Positions 1-8,496 of a stretch of 27,444 bases of DNA are shown here, piece after piece. The translations under genes and the position numbers were made by a program. A model generated the notes under the pieces. The model was not told the DNA's origin and ran no database searches. It saw only the letters and a list, made by a program, of their open reading frames with translations. Numbering within the stretch: position 1 is the stretch's first letter; each line of letters starts with the position of its first letter. Source of the stretch: CAZUQH01 sp964622465 (GTDB taxonomy: Bacteria; CG03; CAZUQH01); the NCBI GenBank assembly GCA_964622465.1, contig CAZUQH010000017.1, forward strand, positions 1-27,444, written 5' to 3'.

Positions 1-499
1 TGGGTCGCTTTGACAATAAAGTAGTTTTGTTTGGCTGCTTTGCCAGTAATAATCCTTTCTTAAGATAAAACCCCGCTAAAATCGCAAATGTGAACGTCAT
101 TCCAAATTACCCTTGTATTTATTAGATTTTCTGTCATATAGCTCAGTATCTAGAGCTGTTAGTGAAGTTTTACTGTTAAGCGCCAGGGAAGTAGTTCGTT
201 TTTTGGCGTGAGATTCTTCGGTTGCGAATTACGCAGGCTAAAGCCTGCGACTACCATTGCGATTCAGAATAGTAGGAGGGGGCATAAAGAGGCCTGGATT
301 TGGGTATCTAACAACTTTACATAATCATTATTATGTTAACTGCAAAGGCAAAAGCAATGTTTAAGCAATTTATTAGAAAAAGTCCCCTAATGCTGTATTT
401 ACGGTGCATACCAATATGAATTTAATAATATACCTGAAGTTTGTGCTATACTACTAAGATGAAGATAAAAGGTTATGGATTATATCAGCGAAGTGTGCT
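1..499. other. Intergenic region at left edge, no supported gene
   Basis: No convincing gene is visible. It holds one copy of the palindromic repeat (near 210-270, listed separately) and AT-rich sequence on either side. On the minus strand a frame beginning with ATG at 100 stays open to the window edge for 33 codons and looks partly hydrophobic. It is too short to separate from chance. A D-arm-like stretch near 137-157 has no other tRNA parts. Confidence 0.5.
210..270. repeat. Dispersed palindromic repeat, copy 1
   Basis: A perfect hairpin lies at 232-249: seven-base arms CGCAGGC and GCCTGCG around a TAAA loop. On the left it is preceded by GAGATTCTTCG, and on the right by CTACCATTGCGATTC. 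The same hairpin is at 14980-14997, and a covarying form (CGCACCC/GGGTGCG) is at 17125-17142. The flanking GATTCTTCG and ATTGCGA elements also recur beside those copies. This points to a dispersed REP/MITE-like family. No coding sequence overlaps this copy. Confidence 0.8.
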
Positions 500-712
500 C
501 TATTCCTTAGGGCTGGCGCCACTCAGGCAGGATTCACAGGCAGATAGCGCTTCGTCTTTGGTAACCCCAAATAAATGTTTTATCTGGGCCAGACGGTCGG
601 GTTGGCCTGAAGAGATAGCAAAACAGCAGCGGAGGCATATCTGTTGGTTTCCGCAGAGCGGACAACTCTTGAGTTTATCTACTTCATTACCGCAAACAAC
701 ACATTTAGCCAT
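500..712 (-). CDS. Small multi-CxxC zinc-ribbon protein
   Basis: This 70-residue protein has four CxxC pairs, at C4/C7, C17/C20, C26/C29 and C59/C62. That is enough to bind two metal ions in a zinc-ribbon-like fold. The ATG at 712 follows a purine-rich GGGGAAG ribosome site about four bases upstream, which supports the start. A 103-residue frame on the plus strand across the same bases lacks such a pattern and is a shadow. No enzyme domain, signal peptide or membrane segment is visible, so the function is unknown. Nucleic-acid or protein binding is the usual role for such proteins. It is separated from cstA by about 115 bases that contain a dispersed repeat, so it may be transcribed separately or by readthrough. 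Confidence 0.75.
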   Translation of the reverse strand: MAKCVVCGNEVDKLKSCPLCGNQQICLRCCFAISSGQPDRLAQIKHLFGVTKDEALSACESCLSGASPKE

Positions 713-750
713 TTTCTTCCCCTACTTTTTCGTTATATCTAAAATGGCAT

Positions 751-790
751 GAAATTCTTCCCTTTCACTTCATTCAAGGTTAGAATGACA
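751..790 (-). repeat. GTCATTC/GAAGAAT-type dispersed repeat, copy 2
   Basis: Read on the minus strand this begins GTCATTCTAACC and ends GAAGAATTTC. The ends match the copy at 24454-24485 (GTCATTCTGA to CGAAGAATCCC) and the outer flanks of the 17073-17163 copy. Internal GTCATTC and GAATGAAG stretches are partly self-complementary. It occupies most of the gap between cstA and the zinc-ribbon gene. Confidence 0.6.
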
Positions 791-827
791 TTTGTGCAAG
801 TAATCTGGGCAATGAAAATACTGGAGC

Positions 828-2522
828 TTACGCAGTTTTCCAGCGTTTTACTACGCTTATTGCTTCAATACACACGAATATGGCCAAAAATAAAAGAACG
901 AGTGATATTATACCTAAAAGCCAGTTATTGGCCTTAAAAAAGCCAATTCCTTGATAAATCAGGGCTCCTATAGTTGTCGCAAGCATGAGAATGGCTGGAT
1001 AGATGGTAATCCAGGCGGATTTGCCCATATTCAGAAGGACCAGAGATACAGTAATCAGGGCAAGAGCTGCTACCTGCTGGTTTGCCGCACCGAAAACAGG
1101 CCAGATGAGCGACCAATTGCCAATAGCAAGAAGTATAGATAAACCAACTACAATAGTCGTTGAGGTATATGGATTTATTGTAGTGGCGCCACCACTCCAG
1201 TTTTCTGGTTCATTAGTCTCCTTCTGTTTTTTCTGATGCGGTCGTTGTATAAATCGCCAACTGAGCGAAATTTCTTCCAGAATATAGCGATTAATTCTGG
1301 TAGCTGTATCAAGCGTGGTTAATACAAATGAATTCAACATGACAGCTGCGACTGCTGTACCGGCAGCGCCAAAGAGAGGTTTTGTGAGTTGACCAAATCC
1401 TTCTGCAAAGGTCACTATCCAGTCACCATCTTTCATAAGCTCAGAGTAGACAGGAATTCCCTGCCCTCGCGTCCATGCAAGTCCAGCACAAACTGAAACT
1501 AGCGCCAGGATAGCCAGAGCGCCTTCCGTAATCATCCCGCCGTATCCAATTTTCAAAGCGTCTTTCTCATTTGGCAATTGTTTTGATGTAGTGCCAGAAG
1601 CAACGAGTGAATGGAACCCGGAAATTGCACCGCATGCGACTGTAACCATGAGCATCGGCCACAGTGGACCGGAATGTGAGTGCCAGGAGATAAATGCTGG
1701 CGTATGCATTTGTGGGTGAGTTAGAAACAATCCAATTATGCCAGTTATAAGCCCGAAGAAAAGTATAAAAGAAGATATATAATCACGCGGTTGGAGTAGA
1801 ATGTTTACAGGAATAACAGAGGCAACATAAGCGTACACCATCAGTATTAAAATCCATATAATTTGCTGTCCCGGTACTGGTAAGTTGATTGCAATTGGCC
1901 AGTGAAACCCTGCCAACAAAGATATCACCACCAGTACAATTCCAATTACTGTGGCAATGGCAAGATTCCAGTGCCAGCGATAAACAAAGAAACCCACTAG
2001 AATTGCAATTCCTACCAGTGCAAAAGTAGGTATTACCAACTCTGGCATAGAGACCAGTGTATTTGCCGCTACAGCTGCAAATACTGCAACTACAAGTATG
2101 AGAGTCAGGAAAATAAACCATGTAAATAAAAGACGGAGGCGCGGAGTGCCTACTTTTTCGGAAACCTCTGCGATGGACCTGCCTTGATATTTAACGGAAG
2201 CCATAAGAGCAGAGAAGTCGTGCACGCCACCAAGAAGAATACTCCCCAGAACAATCCAGATTGCTACAGGAAACCAGCCCCACGCTATTGCAGCGATAAC
2301 AGGACCAAGGATTGGCCCCGCACCGGCTATTGAAGCAAAATGGTGGCCGAACAAAACAAACCAGTTCTTTGCACAAACATAATCTACCCCATCATGGTAC
2401 TTTTGGCCAGGTGTTGGGCGGGATTCATCTATTTCCCAGTAACGTTTAAGGAACCGGCCATACAAAAAATAGCCAAGACTTAATGCCGCAAAAGAAATCA
2501 ATGCAACCGTTAATGAATTCAT
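828..2522 (-). CDS. cstA: Carbon starvation protein CstA family transporter
   Basis: A 564-residue polytopic inner-membrane protein of the CstA family, whose members import peptides or pyruvate. Family hallmarks are clear: GHHFASIAGAGPILGP at residues 59-74, a GGVHDFSALMAS stretch, and many hydrophobic segments through to the C terminus. It is shorter than the approximately 700-residue Escherichia coli CstA but within the range of other bacterial members. GGAGG lies five bases before the ATG at 2522. It follows the 945-residue protease/barrel gene by 32 bases on the same strand, so it is probably the end of that transcript. The exact substrate cannot be told from sequence; peptide or pyruvate uptake is inferred from the family. 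Confidence 0.93.
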   Translation of the reverse strand: MNSLTVALISFAALSLGYFLYGRFLKRYWEIDESRPTPGQKYHDGVDYVCAKNWFVLFGHHFASIAGAGPILGPVIAAIAWGWFPVAIWIVLGSILLGGVHDFSALMASVKYQGRSIAEVSEKVGTPRLRLLFTWFIFLTLILVVAVFAAVAANTLVSMPELVIPTFALVGIAILVGFFVYRWHWNLAIATVIGIVLVVISLLAGFHWPIAINLPVPGQQIIWILILMVYAYVASVIPVNILLQPRDYISSFILFFGLITGIIGLFLTHPQMHTPAFISWHSHSGPLWPMLMVTVACGAISGFHSLVASGTTSKQLPNEKDALKIGYGGMITEGALAILALVSVCAGLAWTRGQGIPVYSELMKDGDWIVTFAEGFGQLTKPLFGAAGTAVAAVMLNSFVLTTLDTATRINRYILEEISLSWRFIQRPHQKKQKETNEPENWSGGATTINPYTSTTIVVGLSILLAIGNWSLIWPVFGAANQQVAALALITVSLVLLNMGKSAWITIYPAILMLATTIGALIYQGIGFFKANNWLLGIISLVLLFLAIFVCIEAISVVKRWKTA

Positions 2523-2554
2523 AGGGACCTCCGGTTGTGCTACGGATAAAGGTA

Positions 2555-5392
2555 TTAGAAGTAAGTACCGAATGAATAACAGAAACGCCCTGCCCCGTTT
2601 TCCATGCGGACCGCGTAGTACAAAGTACCAATCATAGTAAACTGGGAAAGTACAAAGGTATTAATACGTATTCCAACGCCGTAACTCGCGAATATCCTCC
2701 CGGTTTCCGTAAGGTCTTCCATCCTGTTGGCGAGAGTACCTGCGTCAACAAAAGCAATGCCCTGGGCACTCTTCAGATATATACTGGGCCACATAAACCA
2801 TACGTTTGCATTTAAATGTGGCCACAAATAATATCTCAGTTCAGTGCTGGCAGCGAGTCCTATGTCTCCTTCTGTATTCTCAAACCGGTTATCACCTTCG
2901 TATTCCCCCAAGTAAGAAGATACAGGGAATAGTGAATTATACTCGTAACCACGCACAGGCAGAGTTGCAATCGTTGCCTGTTCTTTATCACGTCCCCAGT
3001 TGTACTCTCCTATAATCCGGTTTGCCCAGATAAATCTTTCTCCAAGCCGGATATAATCCTGGATTTCGGTTAGCGCCTGTCCGAATTTCATGTCACTACC
3101 GAGGAATCGTGCTGTGTTATATACGGAAATATTGTAGCACCACCCCTGGGATATGTCAAGAAATTTTCCTTCGGTAAAATCAGCAACGTATGAAAAAGCA
3201 ATTCCATCCCTCCACTTGTTTTCTCCAGGCGTGTCAAGGTCAATGTTTTTTTCCTGTGTTAACACAAATTGCGGAATTGCGCTAATTCGTTGCCTTTCGC
3301 TAATAGGATACGTAAAACGGATCCCCTGAAGGAATTCGCGTTCTTCCATAAGATAGTCACGGCGATCAATATACCGGTCTACTAAACCGCCAGAGAGGAC
3401 ATCCATCTGTACCGGAAACCTGAGCAAACTATAGTTTATGGAATAATTCAAACGGTTATACAGTTGATACCACTCCAGCCATACGCTCATACGGTTGTGC
3501 GCTGTTATGTCGCTCCCCTGCCAATATGTGTATGTCATAAATCCTATGTCCGAAGAATAGAGGAAAAATGGAATAAATAATTCTGTTCCAGGTCTTGGCC
3601 TATAATCCTTAAAATCAAGGTTAATTTTCTCAATGGTGGTTTCCCCGTGCTTGAGTATCGAAGTAGTTTCAGGTTCAAGTGGTACTTTAGTAACTATACC
3701 CGGCAGCATAACATTCCGCCTGGCATGGTAAACGTTCTGTTCGCCATTTTCAAAGTATGAAAAACAAAAGTTGCCATCCTGGCTAATGTCAGTCCCTATT
3801 ATTGCAATCGGGACATCTGTAAGCTCGACGGGTATAGTCGAACCATACTTTACGTAATACAGATTTGGAATACCATTATAATCGGCGATAAAAGTGACGG
3901 TTGGTTCTGAAGACAACGTGTCCCAGACCGGTTTCCTTTCTTCGTACGAACTATTCGTAATGGATTCCAAATATCCATTATTTAAATCCAGGACAAATAT
4001 ATCTGAATGATAGTTACGCTCTGCCTGCCAGGCAAGATAATTTCCGTCATCGGAATACGAAGGGCAATCCTTGTCAAATTCGTCCTGCCATAACAAGGAA
4101 AGCTTCCTTGGGTCCGGGTCAAACAAGTAAAGGTCATGCACTTTTGATTCCATTGCAGATATAAGTATCCTGCCATCCGGCGTAAAGACCGGCGAGCGCA
4201 TACATGCGAGCACAGGTATTGGATATTTTCTGAGGCGGTGCTTCTGGATATCATACGTACATAAGAATTGCCGTTTGTCTTTTACTGCGATAAAAACCAG
4301 GCGGTTGCCGGACAGGTCAAAAGGATTGCCTTCAGATGAAATCCTGTCTATTTTGCGTCCAATGGACTTTTTTAACAACTGACGCGTTTTTCCTGATTCA
4401 ATGTCGGTAAGAAAAATGTCGTTATATCCATAACGGTCGCTCATATACGCAATACTTTTCCCATCATCGGTGAAACGCGGGCAACAGTTAAATTCCTGTT
4501 TTTGCGTGAGCCGTTTTGCATATTTTTCCGGCGCTATCTTGCCGCCGGTTTGCTGCTTGTATTTATTATCAAGGTACTTAGTCCATTCCTGTTGAAAACT
4601 AGTTAAGCTGCATCCTATTACTTTTTTTAACGAGGCGTCTATATCCGTTGTGTTTCCTATCTCCTTTATCAGATATGGCACTTTTTTTGTTCCATATCTT
4701 TCAGCCATAAACTCGAGCGCCGAATGTCCTTCCTTGTACGCTAACCAGACATCATGACCTTCCATGTGAGAAAAACCATGCAGGTCTCTCAAAGGAACAA
4801 TCCGGTTGTGAATTACGGCATCCCTGATGACCATATCATCATCCGAGTCCCATTCCTTGCTGCAATATTCAGCCAGACCTTCCTGAATCCACAGTGGGAT
4901 GAAAAACGAAAACATTAACTTTCCTGTCTTCCAGAATCCGCTATACCACATGGAAAAAGTAAATATGTGAGTAAGCTCATGAGTCAGGACGTGCTCGAGC
5001 TCTTTTTGAGAGCCGCTATACGGGACAACAAACCTGTTTCGCAATGACTCTGAAAATCCTCCAGTCCCTTCTCCGACAGAACTGATTCTATTTTGCTCAA
5101 AATGCGGATGGGTCAGATAGAGAAAAAATGGAAATTTTTCGTCTGGCGTATATTCCAGTTTTTCAGATAATTTATCATAAGATGCCTCAAGAATTTGTGC
5201 GACCGTATCTACAACATTCTCTTCCTCGGGATAATAGTAAATATCAAAGTTTTCGCTACTAGCGACTTCCCAGTTGAACGTGTCCATGCGCAAGTCGTTG
5301 CGTCCGAATTGCATTGCGAAAGCATTCGGCAGGCAAATCGTCGTCATAAATATCAAGCACATTAAGTAAACCGGGCGTCTCTTAATTCTCAT
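2555..5392 (-). CDS. Exported peptidase MA-like / TolB-propeller / outer-membrane barrel protein
   Basis: A 945-residue protein in three parts. Residues 1-26 are a signal peptide with probable cleavage after AFA. Residues 45-280 form a gluzincin-like metallopeptidase domain with HELTH at 138-142 and a WIQEGLAEY segment near 168-176 that should give the third zinc ligand, as in the peptidase MA family. Residues about 290-570 hold repeated TolB/WD40-like blades (FTDDGKSIAYMSDRYG, FTPDGRILISA, YSDDGNYLAWQ). From about 590 to the end the sequence alternates in a beta-barrel pattern resembling the surface-antigen domain of BamA-like proteins, and it ends in phenylalanine like an outer-membrane beta-signal. 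Its ATG overlaps the stop of the uracil-DNA glycosylase gene (ATGA), so it is translationally coupled. Substrate and physiological role are unknown. Confidence 0.85.
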   Translation of the reverse strand: MRIKRRPVYLMCLIFMTTICLPNAFAMQFGRNDLRMDTFNWEVASSENFDIYYYPEEENVVDTVAQILEASYDKLSEKLEYTPDEKFPFFLYLTHPHFEQNRISSVGEGTGGFSESLRNRFVVPYSGSQKELEHVLTHELTHIFTFSMWYSGFWKTGKLMFSFFIPLWIQEGLAEYCSKEWDSDDDMVIRDAVIHNRIVPLRDLHGFSHMEGHDVWLAYKEGHSALEFMAERYGTKKVPYLIKEIGNTTDIDASLKKVIGCSLTSFQQEWTKYLDNKYKQQTGGKIAPEKYAKRLTQKQEFNCCPRFTDDGKSIAYMSDRYGYNDIFLTDIESGKTRQLLKKSIGRKIDRISSEGNPFDLSGNRLVFIAVKDKRQFLCTYDIQKHRLRKYPIPVLACMRSPVFTPDGRILISAMESKVHDLYLFDPDPRKLSLLWQDEFDKDCPSYSDDGNYLAWQAERNYHSDIFVLDLNNGYLESITNSSYEERKPVWDTLSSEPTVTFIADYNGIPNLYYVKYGSTIPVELTDVPIAIIGTDISQDGNFCFSYFENGEQNVYHARRNVMLPGIVTKVPLEPETTSILKHGETTIEKINLDFKDYRPRPGTELFIPFFLYSSDIGFMTYTYWQGSDITAHNRMSVWLEWYQLYNRLNYSINYSLLRFPVQMDVLSGGLVDRYIDRRDYLMEEREFLQGIRFTYPISERQRISAIPQFVLTQEKNIDLDTPGENKWRDGIAFSYVADFTEGKFLDISQGWCYNISVYNTARFLGSDMKFGQALTEIQDYIRLGERFIWANRIIGEYNWGRDKEQATIATLPVRGYEYNSLFPVSSYLGEYEGDNRFENTEGDIGLAASTELRYYLWPHLNANVWFMWPSIYLKSAQGIAFVDAGTLANRMEDLTETGRIFASYGVGIRINTFVLSQFTMIGTLYYAVRMENGAGRFCYSFGTYF

Positions 5393-6141
5393 CGACGTTC
5401 TTTTACGAGACCTACTAGTTTAGCCATATCTTCGGTAAACTTTCCAAGTTCCTGCGGGTTACGCAGAAGATATGCAGGATGAAAACTTATAAAAACATTC
5501 CGCTGGCGACCAGCAAGAAATACCCGTACAACCTGTCCGCGCATCTGGCTGATACCTTGTTTAACGTTTGTCAGAGCGCGTGCTGCTGGCGCACCAAGAG
5601 TGCATATTATTTCAGGGTTTATTAGTTCTATCTGCTTCCACAGGTATGGTATGCAAAGAGAGAGTTCCTGTGGTGATGGAGGCCGGTCATTTCCTCTTGC
5701 TTCGGGATGTGCAGGGTCACGCAAAGGATGACACTTTACGATATTTGTGATATATACCGATTTTCTGGACAGTCCTGCGTTTTCTATCTCTCTCGTCAGT
5801 AACTGCCCTGCTCTTCCTATAAAAGGTTCACCTTTTCTATCCTCCTCATAACCAGGACCTTCTCCAACGAACATAATCTTTGCTTTGCTATCCCCTGCCC
5901 CAAAAACTGGCTTTATTCTGGTTTTTGAAAGGTTGCATTTTTTACAATCCATGACTTCTGCTTCCAGCATTTTCAATTCTTTATCCGGGGCGTTATCGGT
6001 TGGGACAGTTTGGGTGACGTGAGGTTGTGCGGTAGGGGATGGTATTTCCCGCTGTCCTGAAGCGAGCATTTGTTCAGCCGCTCGCTTAGTAAGAGAGATT
6101 ATCTTTTGTAACCGGTTGTTTTTATCAGGAATTACGCTCAT
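5389..6141 (-). CDS. Family 4 (Fe-S) uracil-DNA glycosylase
   Basis: Removes uracil from DNA as the first step of base-excision repair. The 250-residue protein has the family 4 motif A GEGPGYEED (93-101), followed by PFIGRAGQLL, and motif B HPAYLLRNP near the C terminus. Four cysteines at 66, 69, 137 and 163 are placed to bind the family's 4Fe-4S cluster. About 60 residues precede the catalytic domain, including a Pro/Thr-rich linker (33-50), longer than in the minimal Thermus-type enzyme. The N-terminal codons overlap the end of coaB by 17 bases, and the stop overlaps the next start by four, so it sits inside the remA-gmk-rpoZ-coa operon. Family assignment is firm; the role of the extension is unknown. 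Confidence 0.93.
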   Translation of the reverse strand: MSVIPDKNNRLQKIISLTKRAAEQMLASGQREIPSPTAQPHVTQTVPTDNAPDKELKMLEAEVMDCKKCNLSKTRIKPVFGAGDSKAKIMFVGEGPGYEEDRKGEPFIGRAGQLLTREIENAGLSRKSVYITNIVKCHPLRDPAHPEARGNDRPPSPQELSLCIPYLWKQIELINPEIICTLGAPAARALTNVKQGISQMRGQVVRVFLAGRQRNVFISFHPAYLLRNPQELGKFTEDMAKLVGLVKERR

Positions 6142-6820
6142 TTTTTTCCGTTAGTAACTTCGTTATTTTGTCAAGGATGACGCGTGAGAGCACTTCTTTT
6201 TTTGTGCTCCGTGAAATTTTGGCACATTTGACTGCGCGCCCCTGCTTTATGAGGACTATGGCTTTTCCCGAATCCTTGCCAACGTTTGAAACCGGGTTCC
6301 CAACCATAATGTCCACATTTTTCTCTCTTATCTTTTCTTTTGCGTGCTGCTCCACTTTTTCTGACTCAAGCGCAAAGCCAACGATTAGAGGATTTTTTCT
6401 TTTTGCACGCTGTTCCACAACCCAGAGTAATATGTCTGGATTTTGCACAAGACGCAGGTTAAATGGTTTATTGCGATGAATTTTTGAGTCCTGATATTTG
6501 GCTGGTCTCCAATCACTGACAGCTGCAGCCGAAATAAATACGTCAGAAGACGGAGTATATTTCTTTACCTGCTCCAGCATTTGCCGTGCGGTTACTACGC
6601 GTATTATGCGTATTGTACTGGCGTGTTTGTAATGTTGCTCTGATACAGGACCTGATATAACCGTGACTTTCGCTCCTCTTTTTTTTGCCTCACGAGCAAT
6701 CGAGAATCCCATATTGCCAGACGAAGCATTGGAAATGAATCTGACGGGGTCAATATATTCGTGCGTAGGACCTGCTGTGATTAGGAAAGAATACGAGTGG
6801 AGAGATTTACTTCTTTCCAC
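6125..6820 (-). CDS. coaB: Phosphopantothenate-cysteine ligase (CoaB), free-standing
   Basis: Joins cysteine to 4'-phosphopantothenate in coenzyme A synthesis. The 231-residue protein starts with the CoaB hallmark LITAGPTHEYIDPVRF (13-28) and NASSGNMG (31-38), then SAAAVSDWRPA and LIVGFALESE. In most bacteria this domain is the C-terminal half of CoaBC; here it is a separate frame overlapping the decarboxylase gene by 14 bases. The start is GTG at 6820 with no clear ribosome site, which fits reinitiation by ribosomes finishing coaC. Both halves are complete at the natural domain boundary, favouring a true split gene. A single-base indel in the GGAAAGAAG run of the overlap could give the same picture. 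Confidence 0.92.
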   Translation of the reverse strand: MERSKSLHSYSFLITAGPTHEYIDPVRFISNASSGNMGFSIAREAKKRGAKVTVISGPVSEQHYKHASTIRIIRVVTARQMLEQVKKYTPSSDVFISAAAVSDWRPAKYQDSKIHRNKPFNLRLVQNPDILLWVVEQRAKRKNPLIVGFALESEKVEQHAKEKIREKNVDIMVGNPVSNVGKDSGKAIVLIKQGRAVKCAKISRSTKKEVLSRVILDKITKLLTEKNERNS

Positions 6821-7364
6821 AGGAGATGCGGTTTGTAATTATCTTTATCACTTTATCGGGTTCGGGCATCCGGCCACGGCCAATCGCGCCAGAAGCCAGA
6901 CGTCCGGTAGATGGTTCAACAACTTCATATCCGAACGACTTGAGACGTTTTAGGTTGCTTTGTGTAGCAGGATGTTCGTACATGTTCGTATTCATTGAGG
7001 GGAAAATAAGCACCGGGCATTTTGCAGCAAGTATTACTGCACCGAGAATGTTATCAGCAAAGCCGTGTGCTATTTTTGCGATTGCGTCAGCAGTAGCCGG
7101 GCAGATTGCTATCAGGTCTGCTTGCTGTGCCAGATGAATATGTGCCAGAGGGTCACTACCATCAAACCAGTTTAGTCCCTGGACTTTCTCTCCACTGAGC
7201 GCCTGGAGCGTTAACGGACTGACAAATTTACTCCCGCTTTCCGTAAGAATTATCCGTACAGTTGCTCCGGTTTGCCGCAAGCCATCTACTATAGCAGGTG
7301 TCTTGTAGGACGCTATGCTACCGGTAATACCCAGGATAATATGCGGATCTTTGGGATTCGCCAT
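6807..7364 (-). CDS. coaC: Phosphopantothenoylcysteine decarboxylase (CoaC), free-standing
   Basis: A flavoprotein that decarboxylates 4'-phosphopantothenoylcysteine to 4'-phosphopantetheine in coenzyme A synthesis. The 185-residue sequence has the family's GITGSIASYK (12-21), the catalytic histidine in HIHL (75-78), PATADAIAKIAHGFADN (89-105) and the substrate-clamp motif PSMNTNMY (122-129), where PxMNxxMW is more usual. Its size is that of the lone decarboxylase domain. It follows rpoZ by five bases and overlaps coaB, so the three are co-translated or tightly coupled. The gmk-rpoZ-coaBC order is a common bacterial arrangement; only the split is less usual. Confidence 0.93.
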   Translation of the reverse strand: MANPKDPHIILGITGSIASYKTPAIVDGLRQTGATVRIILTESGSKFVSPLTLQALSGEKVQGLNWFDGSDPLAHIHLAQQADLIAICPATADAIAKIAHGFADNILGAVILAAKCPVLIFPSMNTNMYEHPATQSNLKRLKSFGYEVVEPSTGRLASGAIGRGRMPEPDKVIKIITNRISCGKK

Positions 7365-7369
7365 CAGTT

Positions 7370-7597
7370 TTACTTAGAGCTCGATGACTGCTTGTGCGCT
7401 TGTTTAAGATCTATTTTTCCGGTCATTATGTCACGTATTACATCATTTAGTTCTGGTATGGGATTATGGTCCTTGGCTGCCTTATTTCGTAATGCCTCGT
7501 AGTACTTTTTCATTAGCACAATTGTTTTATACCGGTTATCAATCTCGTTCAATACCACTTTTTCCAAAGCCTCCTGGCTATCTGATTTTTTTGTCAT
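7370..7597 (-). CDS. rpoZ: RNA polymerase omega subunit
   Basis: A 75-residue protein fitting the omega subunit, which helps assemble and stabilise RNA polymerase. It shows an omega-type N-terminal pattern of conserved NRYKTIVLMKKYYEAL (residues 21-36), and it lies between gmk and coaC as in many bacteria. Its ATG lies 20 bases inside gmk and its stop is five bases before coaC. The sequence is short and variable, so the call rests on position as much as on sequence. Confidence 0.85.
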   Translation of the reverse strand: MTKKSDSQEALEKVVLNEIDNRYKTIVLMKKYYEALRNKAAKDHNPIPELNDVIRDIMTGKIDLKQAHKQSSSSK

Positions 7598-8180
7598 ACC
7601 TCTCCGTTTCTATCCAGTTACGTTCTACAATAACTATGCTTTTCAGAACGTTAAATGCATCTGACAATTTTTTGTTGATTATTACGTGGTCATATAGTGG
7701 TGCAAATTTCATTTCTTCTCTTGCATTCTTGAGGCGACGCCGGATTTCTTTATCTGAGTTCTGATTTCTGAGCCGGATTCTTTCTTCAAGTTTTATCCAG
7801 GAAGGAGGAACAACAAAGATGCAGACGGCGTCATGATATTTTTCTTTTAGTTTCATAGCGCCCTTTATGTCCAGGTCAAGTAATACGTTTTTCCCTGACG
7901 CAATTGCGTCGTCCATGAACTTTGCCGGGGTGCCATAATAATGTCCGTGGACTTTTGCCCATTCCGCAAGCAATTTACGTTTCCTCATGTCAAAGAACCG
8001 TTTATCACTTATAAACCAGTAATCGCGTCCATTCTTTTCGCCATGACGTGGCGGACGGGTTGTGACTGAGATTGAGTAAACTATACTATTATGAAAGACT
8101 GACAGAAGTTTTTTACAAAGCGTCGTTTTGCCTCCGCCAGACGGAGCGGAGACAATGAATAATAGCCCCTGATGACACAT
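7578..8180 (-). CDS. gmk: Guanylate kinase
   Basis: Phosphorylates GMP to GDP with ATP. The 200-residue length is typical. A P-loop APSGGGKTT lies at 12-20, then the GMP-binding segment TTRPPRHGEKNGRDYWFI and the LDLDIKGAMKLK segment in the lid-core region. The start ATG at 8180 shares one base with the remA stop (TAATG), and the last 20 bases overlap rpoZ. It is the second gene of the transcript expected from the promoter at 8450-8478. Confidence 0.95.
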   Translation of the reverse strand: MCHQGLLFIVSAPSGGGKTTLCKKLLSVFHNSIVYSISVTTRPPRHGEKNGRDYWFISDKRFFDMRKRKLLAEWAKVHGHYYGTPAKFMDDAIASGKNVLLDLDIKGAMKLKEKYHDAVCIFVVPPSWIKLEERIRLRNQNSDKEIRRRLKNAREEMKFAPLYDHVIINKKLSDAFNVLKSIVIVERNWIETERYDKKIR

Positions 8181-8440
8181 TATTTAGATGATTTTTGCCC
8201 GACTATTCTTGGGATGATTGTGTCTGGCTGAAGGGCAGAAAGGATCACATGGTTAGAATCCGTGACTATTACTGAGCGTGTACGCCGTCCACAGGTTGCG
8301 TCTACAAGCCGGCCATCTTTCTGTGCAATGGAACGCATCCGGCGGACAGGTAATGACCCGGATGAAACCAGGGTCACAATTCGACTGGCCATAACCATGT
8401 TATTGAAACCAACGTTAACTAATTTTATAACGTCTTTCAT
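8180..8440 (-). CDS. remA: RemA/DUF370 family regulatory protein
   Basis: An 86-residue member of the RemA (DUF370) family, a DNA-binding regulator of biofilm matrix genes in Bacillus subtilis. Conserved parts are KLVNVGFNNMV (6-16), RIVTLVSSGSLPVRR (20-34) and KLVDAT-like RLVDATCGRRTRSVI (44-58). The frame stays open upstream to 8554, but the family begins just before the VNVGFNN segment, so the ATG at 8440 is the start. There is no ribosome site before it: the -10 box of a consensus promoter ends only nine bases upstream. The mRNA is therefore probably leaderless or nearly so. It is the first gene of the gmk-rpoZ-coaC-coaB run. What RemA controls in this organism is unknown. Confidence 0.92.
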   Translation of the reverse strand: MKDVIKLVNVGFNNMVMASRIVTLVSSGSLPVRRMRSIAQKDGRLVDATCGRRTRSVIVTDSNHVILSALQPDTIIPRIVGQKSSK

Positions 8441-8449
8441 AACGTTGTT

Positions 8450-8478
8450 ATTATACTTATTTGATTTCTTTGTGTCAA
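8450..8478 (-). promoter_or_regulatory. Perfect-consensus sigma70-type promoter of remA
   Basis: On the minus strand TTGACA (8473-8478) is followed by exactly 17 bases and TATAAT (8450-8455). Both hexamers match consensus in all six positions with optimal spacing. Transcription should start near 8442-8444, two to four bases before the remA ATG at 8440. The site sits between the stop of the coiled-coil protein gene (8497) and remA, and marks a new transcription unit within the long co-directional array. Confidence 0.9.
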
Positions 8479-8496
8479 GAAAAGGCAGTGCCCCAA

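Noticed and set aside
1..100. Partial minus-strand gene running off the left edge from ATG at 100
   Set aside because: Only 33 open codons with weak ribosome-site evidence; chance is not excluded.
137..157. D-arm-like tRNA fragment (TAGCTCAGT...AGAGCT)
   Set aside because: No T-loop, acceptor pairing or anticodon arm can be built around it; it is only a short hairpin.
441..752. Plus-strand frame of 103 codons
   Set aside because: Opposite the zinc-ribbon gene, whose CxxC pairs and ribosome site are clear; this frame has no domain.
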